NCBI RefSeq assembly: GCF_004216695.1
Contig: NZ_SGXC01000003.1
Location: 124,001-188,000, forward strand
Direction of reading: 5' to 3'
DNA from: Pigmentiphaga kullae
GTDB taxonomy: Bacteria; Pseudomonadota; Gammaproteobacteria; Burkholderiales; Burkholderiaceae_B
Length of the DNA stretch: 64,000 bases
Of this stretch, positions 42,322 to 51,311 are shown piece after piece. Each line of letters opens with the position of its first letter. The first letter of the stretch is position 1. The notes under the pieces are model-generated. The model was not told where the DNA came from and searched no databases. It saw only the letters and a list, made by a program, of their open reading frames with translations. A program made the position numbers and the translations under genes.

Positions 42322-43461
42322 ATGGATTTCCTGAACGAAGAGCAGACGTTGTGGCGCGATACCGTTGCGCGCGTGATGGAGCAGGAGATCGGCCGCGAGT
42401 ATGTGCGCCAGTGCGACATCGACCGCGCCTATCCCTATGAAGCCTATGAAAAGGTGGCCAAGCTGGGCTGGCTGCGCCTCTTGATACCCGAGGACCAGGG
42501 CGGCGACGGCGGCACGATCTTCGACTACGCGCTGATGTGCGAGGGCCTGGCGCGCTATGGCTTCGATTTCGCGACCGCTTTCATGGTCGCGACGTTCACC
42601 GGGATGAACATCGTCAAGTTCGGCACGCCGGAGCAGAAAGAGCGCTACCTGCCCGCGTTCATGCGGGGTGAGTTGCGTTTCTCGATCTCGATTTCCGAGC
42701 CCCAGGCCGGCTCCGACGCGGCGTCGACGCGCACGCGGGCCGAGCCGCGCGACCAGGGCTGGGTGATCCGGGGCCAGAAGCTGTGGTGTTCCGGCGCGGC
42801 GGCCCGGAACGTCGTGATCGCGATGCTGGTGCGCACCGACAAGGAGGCGAAGAAGCACAAAGGCCTGTCGGTGCTGCTGGTGCCCAACGACACGAAGGGC
42901 CTGGACATCCGGCGACTACCGACGATGGCGCGCCGCGCCACGGGCACCACCGAGATCTTCGTCGACGATGCATGGGTACCCGATGCCAACATGATGGGCG
43001 AGCCGGGCGACGGCTGGCGCATCATCACCGACCATCTGGAGCTGGAACGGATAGCCGTGTCCGCCGCCTACGTCGGCAACGCGCAGCAGGCCGTCAGCGA
43101 CGCCCTGCGCTATGCGCACGAGCGCATCCAATTCGACCAGCCGATCTACGACTTCCAGGTGATACGCCACATGCTGGCCGACATGCAGACCGCGGTCGAT
43201 GCGTCGCGCCTGATGGTGTATCGCGCCGCCGACATGGCCTCGCGGGGCCTGCCCTGCTCGCGCGAAGTCAGCATGGCCAAGCTCATGGCGTCCGAGACCC
43301 TGCAGACGGTGACGCGCCAGGGCATGCAGATCCTGGGTGGGCACAGCATGCTGCCCGAGTCCGACATGGAGCGCTATTTCCGCGAGGGCATGCAATCGAC
43401 CATAGGCGGAGGGACCTCGCAGATTCAGCGAAGCATCATCGCCAAGGCGATGCGCATGTGA
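42322..43461 (+). CDS. Acyl-CoA dehydrogenase family protein
   Basis: A 379-aa flavoprotein of full acyl-CoA dehydrogenase length: N-terminal helical, middle beta (FSISISEPQAGSDAASTRTRA, WVIRGQKLWCSGA) and C-terminal helical domains (GMQILGGHSMLPESDMERYFR). At the usual catalytic glutamate position the sequence is STIGGGTSQIQRS, so the base is not there; the LELERIAVS helix could supply it, as in isovaleryl-CoA dehydrogenase-type enzymes. AAAGAGAACGAC precedes the ATG. Electrons would pass to ETF, whose genes lie at 11057-12750. Confidence 0.92.
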   Translation: MDFLNEEQTLWRDTVARVMEQEIGREYVRQCDIDRAYPYEAYEKVAKLGWLRLLIPEDQGGDGGTIFDYALMCEGLARYGFDFATAFMVATFTGMNIVKFGTPEQKERYLPAFMRGELRFSISISEPQAGSDAASTRTRAEPRDQGWVIRGQKLWCSGAAARNVVIAMLVRTDKEAKKHKGLSVLLVPNDTKGLDIRRLPTMARRATGTTEIFVDDAWVPDANMMGEPGDGWRIITDHLELERIAVSAAYVGNAQQAVSDALRYAHERIQFDQPIYDFQVIRHMLADMQTAVDASRLMVYRAADMASRGLPCSREVSMAKLMASETLQTVTRQGMQILGGHSMLPESDMERYFREGMQSTIGGGTSQIQRSIIAKAMRM

Positions 43462-43525
43462 TCGCGGGCGAGGCGACCCCGGCATTCATCCGCTGGATGT
43501 GCAAGGCCATCAAAGGAGACATGAC

Positions 43526-44506
43526 ATGAGAAAAATCCATACACTGCAAGCCCTGTTGCTGGGAGGATCGCTGGCGCTGGCCGCCTCGCCGCAGGTCCGG
43601 GCCCAGGCGGGAGGCTTTCCCGGCAAGCCCATCACCATCGTCGTGCCGTTCGGCGCCGGCACGACGACCGACCTGGCTGCCCGCTTCCTCGGCAAACACA
43701 TCACCGAGATCACCAGGCAGCCGGTCATCGTCGACAACAAGCCCGGCGCCAGCGGGTTCATCGCCTTGCAGCACGTCCTGCGCCAACCCGCGGACGGGTA
43801 CACCATCGTCATCGGCACGAATACGACGCATGCGGCGAACCTCGCGCTGTTCAAGAAGCTGCCCTACGACCCCGTGGCGGATTTCGTGCCGATTACCGCG
43901 ATGATCGTGGGCGGCGTGGTGCTGACGGTGGCGCCCGGCGCGCCGTACCACAACGTGCAGGAACTGATCGCGGCGGCCAGGAAAAATCCCGGCAAGCTGA
44001 CCTTCGGCTCCGGCAACTCCTCGTCCAGGGCCGGCGGCGAAGTGCTCAAGGAACTGGCCGGCATCGACATCCTGCACGTGCCGTACAAGACGCTGCCGCT
44101 GGCCGTCACGGATGTGATGGGCGGGCAGATCGACATCGTGTTCGGCGACGCGCCGGCGGTGATGCCGCACGTGCGCGCCGGCAAGCTCAAGGCCCTGGGC
44201 GTGTCCACGCCTACGCGCATGCCGGGCTACGAAGACATCCCGACGATCGCGGAGCAGGGCGTCCCCGGCTACGAGGCCAGCGGCTGGCTGGCGGTGTTCG
44301 CGCCCAAGGGCACCCCGAACGATATCGCCGACAAGCTCAACGCGCTTATCGTGCCCATCATGCAATCGCAGGAGGCCGCCAAGTACTTCGGCGACAACGC
44401 CTGGAAGCCGATTCCGGGAACCCGCCAGGAACTGGCGGAGTTCCAGAAGGTGGAAATCACCCGGTGGACGAAGCTGGTCAAGGCGGCCGGCATCGAGCAG
44501 CAGTGA
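43526..44506 (+). CDS. Bug family periplasmic receptor
   Basis: A 326-aa receptor; ATG at 43526 preceded by AAAGGAGA. Signal peptide ends near PQVRAQAGG. Motifs ITIVVPFGAGTTTDLAAR, DNKPGASGFIAL and PADGYTI are typical. It follows the acyl-CoA dehydrogenase gene by 64 bases on the same strand, so it likely supplies or senses the substrate of the MaoC/dehydrogenase pathway. Confidence 0.92.
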   Translation: MRKIHTLQALLLGGSLALAASPQVRAQAGGFPGKPITIVVPFGAGTTTDLAARFLGKHITEITRQPVIVDNKPGASGFIALQHVLRQPADGYTIVIGTNTTHAANLALFKKLPYDPVADFVPITAMIVGGVVLTVAPGAPYHNVQELIAAARKNPGKLTFGSGNSSSRAGGEVLKELAGIDILHVPYKTLPLAVTDVMGGQIDIVFGDAPAVMPHVRAGKLKALGVSTPTRMPGYEDIPTIAEQGVPGYEASGWLAVFAPKGTPNDIADKLNALIVPIMQSQEAAKYFGDNAWKPIPGTRQELAEFQKVEITRWTKLVKAAGIEQQ

Positions 44507-44632
44507 CGAACGAAAGCAGTCACGGGCGGATCGACTATTCCGGTTCCTTGCATCACAATCGTCAGGTTGGGCCGCCGGCTTCATGGGGAATGCTGCCGGC
44601 CGGTTCTCACGATTTCAGTGCAAGCAATCCGA

Positions 44633-45643
44633 ATGAAAAAAACGGCAAATGACAGAGTACGAATGGTGGACGTCGCCCGCCTGGCCAACGTGGCGCCCAT
44701 CACGGTATCCCGGGCGTTGAGCCATCCTTCTTCCGTTGCTCCCGAGACCCTGGACAAGATCCATCGTGTCATCAAACAGCTGGGTTACGTGCCCAACGGG
44801 CCTGCCGGCAGTCTGAAGTCCCAGAAGACCCAATTGATCGCGGCGGTCATTCCCAGCATCAACCACCTGTTTCTGACCGCGATGGTGCAAGGGGTCAGCG
44901 ATTTCCTCTCGCCCCTGGGCTATCACCTCATGCTGGGAACATCCGGCGAAACTCTTGAAGGGGAAGAGGCCATCGTTCGGGCGTTCCTGTCTCAGCGGCC
45001 TCGTGCGCTGCTCCTCCACAACACCGTGCATACCGCCGAGTGCATCGACCTCATACGCGCTTCGGGAATACCGGTCATCGAAACGGGCGACCTGTGCGAG
45101 CAGCCGCTCGATACTGCCGTGGGCTTTTCGAACTTCGACGCCGCCTACACCTTGACCAGGCATCTCATCGATCGCGGGTACGAGAACATCGCCTGCGTCT
45201 ATGCGCGGTCGCCGCATAACGAGCGCACGCAAACGCGGATCAAGGCCTATCGGGCCGCGGTGAACGATGCGGGACTGCGTTCCGGTCCGGATCTCGAAAT
45301 AGCGACCGACGGCGATGTGGCGTCTGGCGCCGTCGTGCTGCGCGATCTGATCGATGCCCGTCCACAGGTGGACGCGGCCGTGTTCTTCGGCGGCAACATG
45401 GCTCTGGGCGCGCATCTCGAATGCCAGAAGATGCGGGTCCCCATTCCCGGGCGCATTGCCATCGTGGCTTTCGAGGATACGGAGATGGGCGCCATGCTGG
45501 CTCCCGCCATCACCGCCCTGCGCATCCCCCGCTACGCGATAGGCCGGGAGGCCGCCCGCGTCGCGCTCGCGCGGATCGGGGGCGGTTCGCCTTCTGGCCA
45601 TGTGGACGTTGGGTTTGAACTCCGCATACGGGAAACTTCCTAG
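44633..45643 (+). CDS. LacI family transcriptional regulator
   Basis: A 336-aa repressor of the GntR-gluconate subgroup. ATG at 44633 gives MKKTANDRVRMVDVARLANV followed by the helix-turn-helix VAPITVSRALSHPSSVAPET (about residues 17-36) and hinge LGYVPNGPAGSLKSQ, then a periplasmic-binding-protein-like sensor domain. Two perfect 16-bp palindromes lie just downstream, in front of the Bug gene, and are almost certainly its operators. The inducer is probably a sugar acid or related acid handled by the aldolase/hydro-lyase genes. Confidence 0.93.
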   Translation: MKKTANDRVRMVDVARLANVAPITVSRALSHPSSVAPETLDKIHRVIKQLGYVPNGPAGSLKSQKTQLIAAVIPSINHLFLTAMVQGVSDFLSPLGYHLMLGTSGETLEGEEAIVRAFLSQRPRALLLHNTVHTAECIDLIRASGIPVIETGDLCEQPLDTAVGFSNFDAAYTLTRHLIDRGYENIACVYARSPHNERTQTRIKAYRAAVNDAGLRSGPDLEIATDGDVASGAVVLRDLIDARPQVDAAVFFGGNMALGAHLECQKMRVPIPGRIAIVAFEDTEMGAMLAPAITALRIPRYAIGREAARVALARIGGGSPSGHVDVGFELRIRETS

Positions 45644-45666
45644 TCGTTCGGGACGCATGGCGTGAT

Positions 45667-45682
45667 ATGGTATCGATACCAT
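45667..45682. promoter_or_regulatory. LacI operator O1 (perfect palindrome)
   Basis: ATGGTATCGATACCAT, a perfect 16-bp palindrome with a central CG, as typical for LacI-family sites. It lies 23 bases after the LacI stop codon and is identical to a second copy 87 bp downstream. Confidence 0.85.
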
Positions 45683-45753
45683 GACCAGCCACCGCAGAGT
45701 TGCGGGCGATTTCGCATGCGCCATCGCCTGCAGCGGTTGTTTTTTGATCGGCG

Positions 45754-45769
45754 ATGGTATCGATACCAT
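45754..45769. promoter_or_regulatory. LacI operator O2 (perfect palindrome)
   Basis: The same 16-bp palindrome, ending 12 bases before the Bug start codon and touching the AAAGGAGG ribosome-binding region. The 87-bp centre-to-centre distance, about eight helical turns, would allow loop formation by a tetrameric or paired repressor. Confidence 0.85.
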
Positions 45770-45781
45770 AAAGGAGGAGAA

Positions 45782-46765
45782 ATGAAGACCAGTCGGATCG
45801 GGATGGGGGCGCTCGCGTTGATGGCATGGCTGGCGGGGGGGCCGTGTATGGCCCAAGCCGGCGAGTGGCCGAACCGACAGGTGAGATTCATTGTTGCCCA
45901 GGCTCCCGGGTCGTCGGCAGATGGGTCCGCCAGGCAGATCGCGGCCGCCCTGGCGGCGATCTGGAAGCAGCCGGTCGTGGTGGAGAACAAGGCGGGGGCA
46001 AACGGCATCATCGGCATGTCGGCTGTCCAGCAGGCTCCCCCCGATGGCTACACCATCGGTTATGCCGCGCCCGGCAACATGACGGTCAATCAGTTCATAT
46101 ACAAGGAAATACCGTTCGACCCGCTGAAGGACTTCACGCCGGTCACTCAGATGACCAGTATTCCGTTCGCACTGGTCGTCAACGGAAAACTGCCTGTAAA
46201 GACCGTCCCGGAACTGATTGCCTATATCAAGAACAAGCCGCAGGGCGTCAATTACAGCTCGGCTGGCGTAGGCAATGTGGGGCATCTCGCGGCCGAACTG
46301 TTTGCCAGCCGGGCGGGCGTAAAGCTCTATCACATCCCCAACAAGGGCGATAGCCCGGCCCTGCTGGATGTCGCCAGCGGAACCACCGATTTCATGTTCA
46401 TGCCGTTGCCCGGGGCCATGGCGACGATCCGTTCCGGAAACGTGCGCCTGATCGCCGTGGGAGGCAGGCAGCGAATCGATGCGTTCTCCGACGTCCCGAC
46501 CCTGGACGAATCGGGGCTGAAGGGCATGTATGTGGAAGGTTGGTCCGGCGTGGTCGCGCCGCCAGGACTTCCGGCCGGCATCGTTCGGAAGATACAGGCC
46601 GATTTTTCGAAAGCGCTGGCTGAGAAAAGCGTAGTCGACTACTTGCGGACCAGCAGCACCCTGGCCGTGGGTTCGACGGCGGAGCAGTTCAAGTCCTTCA
46701 TGGACGACGAGGCCGCCAAGTGGTCGGGCGTTATCGACTCGATCGGGCTCAGGAATTCACACTAG
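45782..46765 (+). CDS. Bug family periplasmic receptor
   Basis: A 327-aa receptor with strong ribosome site AAAGGAGGAGAA before the ATG at 45782. Signal peptide ends near CMAQAGEWP. Motifs VRFIVAQAPGSSADGSAR (variant of the usual PFAAGGPTD block), ENKAGANGIIGMSAVQ and PPDGYTI. First gene of the LacI-controlled operon; the HpcH/HpaI aldolase starts 16 bases after its stop. Confidence 0.92.
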   Translation: MKTSRIGMGALALMAWLAGGPCMAQAGEWPNRQVRFIVAQAPGSSADGSARQIAAALAAIWKQPVVVENKAGANGIIGMSAVQQAPPDGYTIGYAAPGNMTVNQFIYKEIPFDPLKDFTPVTQMTSIPFALVVNGKLPVKTVPELIAYIKNKPQGVNYSSAGVGNVGHLAAELFASRAGVKLYHIPNKGDSPALLDVASGTTDFMFMPLPGAMATIRSGNVRLIAVGGRQRIDAFSDVPTLDESGLKGMYVEGWSGVVAPPGLPAGIVRKIQADFSKALAEKSVVDYLRTSSTLAVGSTAEQFKSFMDDEAAKWSGVIDSIGLRNSH

Positions 46766-46781
46766 ACACCACGAGGTGAAC

Positions 46782-47513
46782 ATGTATTTCCCTAACAGGG
46801 TCAAGGCCGCCATGAAGGATGGCCGGAAGAGTTATGGCGCCATCCTGAGCTGGCCATCCCCGCAAACCGTGGAGATCGTCGGCAAGCTTGGCCTGGATTT
46901 CATCCAGATCGACGGTGAGCACGGCGCGTTTTCCCTTCGGGAAATCGAAGAAACCTGCCGCGCGGCCGATCTTTGTGGCATGACGACGTTGGCGCGGGTG
47001 CCGGACATTCGTTCCAGCACCATCCAGCAGTTCATCGACCGCGGCGTGCAGGGAATCGTGGCGCCGCATATCTCGACGCTGGAGCAGGCGGAACAGGTGG
47101 TGCGCGCTGCCTATTTCGGCCCGATGGGCGATCGTTCGTTCGGAAGCGCCCGAGGCGTCGACTATGCGATGGACAAGGGGGACCGGACCGGTTTCTACCG
47201 TCGGTGCAACGAGAACATGGTGGTGTGCCTGATGATCGAGGACCGCGAGGGACTGGAAAATCTGCCCAGCATGGTCAACCTCGATGCCGTCGATTTTTTC
47301 TACATCGGGATGAACGATTTCTCGCAAGGCCTGGGCTATCCGGGGCAGGCGAAGCATCCTGAGGTCCTGAAGGCTCGCGCGAAGGCCTTCGACATCGTCC
47401 ATGCCGCCGGCAAGAGGATGCGGGAGGACTTCATCGAGGATGTGAGTTCCAAGGAAATCGTGACAGAGGGCACACGGTGCCTGTGGCAGCACACGATCGG
47501 CCAGGCGAGTTAG
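46782..47513 (+). CDS. HpcH/HpaI aldolase family protein
   Basis: A 243-aa class II pyruvate-type aldolase/citrate-lyase-beta-like TIM barrel. Motifs: LGLDFIQIDGEHGAFSLRE (metal/base region), TLARVPDI (substrate arginine) and DAVDFFYIGMNDFSQGLGY. These enzymes split 4-hydroxy-2-oxo acids to pyruvate plus an aldehyde. ATG at 46782 chosen, preceded by GAGGTG. In operon with a Bug receptor and the LeuCD-like pair, so the hydro-lyase probably makes or rearranges the aldol substrate. Confidence 0.9.
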   Translation: MYFPNRVKAAMKDGRKSYGAILSWPSPQTVEIVGKLGLDFIQIDGEHGAFSLREIEETCRAADLCGMTTLARVPDIRSSTIQQFIDRGVQGIVAPHISTLEQAEQVVRAAYFGPMGDRSFGSARGVDYAMDKGDRTGFYRRCNENMVVCLMIEDREGLENLPSMVNLDAVDFFYIGMNDFSQGLGYPGQAKHPEVLKARAKAFDIVHAAGKRMREDFIEDVSSKEIVTEGTRCLWQHTIGQAS

Positions 47514-47524
47514 AGAGGTGGACC

Positions 47525-48802
47525 ATGGGAATGACAGCGTTTGAAAAGATTGTCGCGCGGGCGGCCGGCGTGCCGGCCGTCAAGCCGGGAGATGTGGTCT
47601 ATCCGATCCCCGACCTGATGTTCATGCATGACGGGCAGGTGGGTTCGACCAAGGAAGAGCTGGACGACATCGGCATCGACAAACTGTGGGATCCCTCGCG
47701 GGTGGTGATCGTGACGGATCACGACGTGGTGTACACGACGCCCAAGGCGGCGCAAAAGGGCATGAAGATCCGCGAGGCCGTCAAGGCGTGGAAGATCGAT
47801 AAATTCTATGACATCGGAGCGGGCGGCCATGGGCACATCTTTCCCATGGAGCAAGGCCTGGTCCGACCCGGCATGTTCATCTTCGCCAACGACATGCATT
47901 GCACCAACTTCGGTGCGATCGGGGCCGTTGCGCTACGAATGGGGACCGAGATCGCTACTGTCATCGCGCGCGGAACGACCTGGTTCACCGTCCCGCCGAC
48001 GGTGCGCATCGTCTTCACCGGACAGTTGAAGGCCGGCGTCTATGGCCGGGACGTCGGCTATCGGATATCGCGAGACATGGTGGATGGAAGGCTGTTCGGC
48101 GGCAAATACAGCTATCGCGTCATCGAACTGGCGGGAGCTGTCCACGACATGGATTTCTCGAACCGCGTCGCGCTGTGCAATTCGCCGACCGAGATAGGCG
48201 TGGCCACTTTGTTCATCCCGCCGTCCGGGCGGTTGAGCGGGTCGATCCCGCTCGACGGCGATCTGGACCTGGCCGCTCTTTGCAGCGACGAGGATGCCCG
48301 CTACGAGGCAGACGAAGTCTTCGACCTGAGCGAACTCGAACCCCAGGTGGCTTTGCCCGGCAGTCCCGACCGCGCCGTGGACGTGAGCGAAGTGACGGGC
48401 GTTCACGTGCATCACGCGTTCATCGGTTCCTGCGGATCCGGCACCTACGAGGATCTGGTCATTGCCGAGTCGCTGATCCGCGGCAAGCGGATTGCGTCGG
48501 GGACGCGCCTGTATGTCGCGCCGGGCTCGGTCGAGACGGCGCGCCGTGCCGCGGACGAGGGACTCATCTCGAGCATCCAGAGGACGGGGGCGATCATCCT
48601 GCAGCCGGGCTGCGGCGTCTGCTCGGGTGGCAAGGTCGGCCCCCTCGGGCCGGGCGAGGTGTCGATCTCCACCGCGGCCACCAATGCCCCGGGCCGGATG
48701 GGGCCCCGAGACGCGCAGGTCTACCTGGCCAGCCCGGCCACCGTTGCGGCCTCGTCGCTGCGCGGCGAGATCGCGGATGCGCGCAGACTGGCGGCGGCAT
48801 GA
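47525..48802 (+). CDS. Aconitase/isopropylmalate dehydratase-type large subunit (second copy)
   Basis: A 425-aa [4Fe-4S] hydro-lyase. ATG at 47525. Cluster cysteines appear in FIGSCGSGTYEDL and QPGCGVCSGG, and an aconitase-like VVIVTDHDVVYTTPKAA segment lies near residue 70. It is clearly diverged from the 1-1380 protein and more like the short, archaeal-type large subunits. Partner small subunit follows 28 bases downstream. Presumably a catabolic dehydratase/hydratase; substrate unknown. Confidence 0.88.
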   Translation: MGMTAFEKIVARAAGVPAVKPGDVVYPIPDLMFMHDGQVGSTKEELDDIGIDKLWDPSRVVIVTDHDVVYTTPKAAQKGMKIREAVKAWKIDKFYDIGAGGHGHIFPMEQGLVRPGMFIFANDMHCTNFGAIGAVALRMGTEIATVIARGTTWFTVPPTVRIVFTGQLKAGVYGRDVGYRISRDMVDGRLFGGKYSYRVIELAGAVHDMDFSNRVALCNSPTEIGVATLFIPPSGRLSGSIPLDGDLDLAALCSDEDARYEADEVFDLSELEPQVALPGSPDRAVDVSEVTGVHVHHAFIGSCGSGTYEDLVIAESLIRGKRIASGTRLYVAPGSVETARRAADEGLISSIQRTGAIILQPGCGVCSGGKVGPLGPGEVSISTAATNAPGRMGPRDAQVYLASPATVAASSLRGEIADARRLAAA

Positions 48803-48830
48803 CCGCCGATCGACATGCAAGGAGTGGGAA

Positions 48831-49370
48831 ATGATCAGTGAAACCTGGCTGTACGAGGGGCGTTGCCACAAGTTCGGGGATGATGTCCGGCATGACGGAT
48901 ATCTGATGCCCCAGCAGTACGTGACGGACAAGGTATTCGACCCCGACGTGCTCAAGAGCCACGTCCTGGAAGAGGACCGCCCCGCTTTCCGGACCAGCGT
49001 GGAACCGGGCGACATCGTTCTGGCCGGCCGCAATTTCGGCAAGGGCAAGGCTCACGTGCAGGGCTATATCGCGCTGCGTTCGCTGGGCGTCGGCGTTGTG
49101 TGCGAGTCCATGCCCTATCTGAGTTTTCGCGGCGCGATCAGTGTCGGGCTGATGTTCATGGCCGATTCCGCGGGCGTTTCCGCCCTGGCCGCCGATGGCG
49201 ACCGGCTGCGGGTGAACTTCGATACCGGAAGATTCGAGAACCTGACGAGCGGTCTCGTCCGCGACTATCCTCCCTTGCCGGAGGAGCTCAGGAAGATCGT
49301 CGCCAAGGGAGGTGCGACGGAAATGCTGAGGCAATGGTGGATGGAAGAGCAGGCGAGGGCGGTGGCGTAG
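48831..49370 (+). CDS. Aconitase/isopropylmalate dehydratase-type small subunit (second copy)
   Basis: A 179-aa swivel-domain subunit of the short type, with GDDVRHDGYLMPQQYV at the N-terminus and the family loop VLAGRNFGKGKAHVQG (Cys/Ser variant of the GxNFGxGSSRE block). AAGGAGTGG precedes the ATG. It forms the second LeuCD-like pair of the window, distinct from the long LeuD type at 1391-2026. Last gene of the LacI-controlled operon. Confidence 0.88.
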   Translation: MISETWLYEGRCHKFGDDVRHDGYLMPQQYVTDKVFDPDVLKSHVLEEDRPAFRTSVEPGDIVLAGRNFGKGKAHVQGYIALRSLGVGVVCESMPYLSFRGAISVGLMFMADSAGVSALAADGDRLRVNFDTGRFENLTSGLVRDYPPLPEELRKIVAKGGATEMLRQWWMEEQARAVA

Positions 49371-49463
49371 GGCTGCGCCCGGAAGGGATTTTTCTTGACA
49401 TCCATCCGGGCCGCTTGCATAAATCCGGCTTCTTCGTCACTAAGCGTTGTTGCCGGACCTACC

Positions 49464-50123
49464 ATGGAAAATTATCCCAAGGACATCTACACCGAGCCGG
49501 AACCCGATGTCCACACGCTCGCCAACCTAGGACCGCTGACCGGCATGGCCGGCATCTGGACGGGTGCGCGCGGGCTCGACATCAATCCCAAGGCCGATGG
49601 CCCCGAGAAGCAGGCCTTCATCGAGCACATGGAGCTGCAGCCCATCGATGCGCAGACCAACGGTCCGCAATTGTTCTACGGGCTGCGCTATCACACCCGC
49701 ATCGTCAAGCCGGACGACGTCGAGACCTTCCACGACCAGGTCGGCTACTGGCTGTGGGAGCCCGCGACGGGCGCGGTGATGCAGACGCTGTCGATTCCGC
49801 GCGGGCAGACGGCGATGGCCGTGGGCCAGGCCAGCGCCGATGCGAAGCGTTTCAGCCTCCAGGCCGTGCGCGGTTCGCTGACGAACGGGATCGTGTCGAA
49901 TCCCTTCCTGGAATATGCGTTCAAGACCGAGAGCTACACCATCACGGTCACGATCAACGACGACGGGACCTGGTCCTACGAGCAGGACACGATACTGATC
50001 ATCCCCGGGCAGGCCGAGCCCTTCCACCACACCGACCGGAACACGCTGCGCAAGATCGGCGAGCCCACGCCGAATCCCACGGCGCAGGCGGCTGCCAAGC
50101 GAGGGCTGGCCGAGGCGTCGTGA
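49464..50123 (+). CDS. Heme-binding beta-barrel protein (FABP-like, nitrobindin/DUF1794 family)
   Basis: A 219-aa lipocalin-like barrel. ATG at 49464; sequence ENYPKDIYTEPEPDVHTLANLGPL precedes the signature GMAGIWTGARGLDINPKA (G-x-W-x-G). Downstream HDQVGYWLWEPATGAVMQTLSIPRGQ is also typical. Nitrobindins bind heme and scavenge reactive nitrogen species, but this one could bind fatty or aromatic acids. It lies 93 bases after the LeuD-like gene; operon membership is uncertain. Confidence 0.8.
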   Translation: MENYPKDIYTEPEPDVHTLANLGPLTGMAGIWTGARGLDINPKADGPEKQAFIEHMELQPIDAQTNGPQLFYGLRYHTRIVKPDDVETFHDQVGYWLWEPATGAVMQTLSIPRGQTAMAVGQASADAKRFSLQAVRGSLTNGIVSNPFLEYAFKTESYTITVTINDDGTWSYEQDTILIIPGQAEPFHHTDRNTLRKIGEPTPNPTAQAAAKRGLAEAS

Positions 50124-50213
50124 GAGGAAAAGCCGATGGCAGGGGGTATTGCCAGAACACCGTGAAAGACCGCAACACACACCGGGGGTAGCCTCCCCAG
50201 CGGACTCGGCCGC

Positions 50214-51212
50214 CTATTCCAGGCGAATACCCGCCTTGGCTGCCACGTCGCGCCATCGTTCCGTGTCGTGCTCGACGAAGGCCGCAAAAGCAGCGGGCGA
50301 GTCGGTGACTGGCGTTGCCCCGAGTTCGTGCAGTTTCTTGATGACGTCAGGTTGTTGCATGACTTGGGAGACCGAGGCCGCGATCTTCTGGACGATGGCC
50401 GCCGGCGTGCGGGCCGGAGCGAAGATGCCGACCCACGAGGGCGCATCGAAATCGGGAACGGTCTCGGCGATGGCCGGCAGATCCGGAGCCAGCGGAGTCC
50501 GCTTCAGGCTCGTGACCCCCAGTGCCCGCAACCGTCCCTTCTGGGCAAGGGGCCACACCGTGGTCATGTTATCGAATTCCACTTGCACCCGCCCGGACAG
50601 CAGGTCGGCCAGGGCCTCGCTGCTTCCTTTGTAGGGGACATGGGTCATGCGCGTGCTGGTCTTCAGTTTGAAGAGCTCGCCTGCCATGTGTACCGAACCG
50701 CCCGTGCCCGTGCTGGCGAAGTTGTAGCGATCGGGGTGCGCCTTCAGCAGCGCGATCAGGTCCGCGACGCTGTGTACCGGTAGTGACGGGTGAACGACGA
50801 GCAGGTTGGGAAACGTCGCTACCAGGGTGATGGGCGTGAAGTCGGCCAGGTTCTTGTAGGGCAGGTTGGCATTGACGGCCGGCGCCACCGCGTGGGTGGA
50901 AGCGGTGCCCATCAGTAGGGTGTAGCCATCCGCCGCCGCCGCGGCGACGTACTGGGAACCGATGGATCCTGTCGCGCCAGCCCGGTTTTCCACGACCACG
51001 GGTTGGCCCCATTGGTCGGTCAGCTTCTGCGCCACCATCCGGGCCACGACGTCGGTGGCCCCTCCGGCCGGGAACGGAATGACCCAGCGTACGCTTTTTT
51101 CGGGAAACGTCCTGGCTTCATCCTGGGCTTGCGCGGCACCGTGGAGAGTCAGTCCGGCCAGAGTCAATAACAGGCCCGAGGCGTGGGCGGCCATTGCACG
51201 AGTTGTCATCAT
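50214..51212 (-). CDS. Bug family periplasmic receptor
   Basis: A 332-aa receptor with a signal peptide ending around GAAQAQDEA and motifs VRWVIPFPAGGATDVVAR, ENRAGATGSIGSQYV and AADGYTLL. Last gene of the leftward PaaK-like/amidohydrolase operon; 99 bases separate it from the amidohydrolase. Confidence 0.92.
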   Translation of the reverse strand: MMTTRAMAAHASGLLLTLAGLTLHGAAQAQDEARTFPEKSVRWVIPFPAGGATDVVARMVAQKLTDQWGQPVVVENRAGATGSIGSQYVAAAAADGYTLLMGTASTHAVAPAVNANLPYKNLADFTPITLVATFPNLLVVHPSLPVHSVADLIALLKAHPDRYNFASTGTGGSVHMAGELFKLKTSTRMTHVPYKGSSEALADLLSGRVQVEFDNMTTVWPLAQKGRLRALGVTSLKRTPLAPDLPAIAETVPDFDAPSWVGIFAPARTPAAIVQKIAASVSQVMQQPDVIKKLHELGATPVTDSPAAFAAFVEHDTERWRDVAAKAGIRLE

Positions 51213-51311
51213 GTCTCCGATTATCTTTAATGCTTTCTTGAAGCGATGCTCGCCGTCGCGCGGCGCGTCGCTGACTGCCCGGCCCGGCGGCGCCTGGGGA
51301 ACAGGGGCGTG

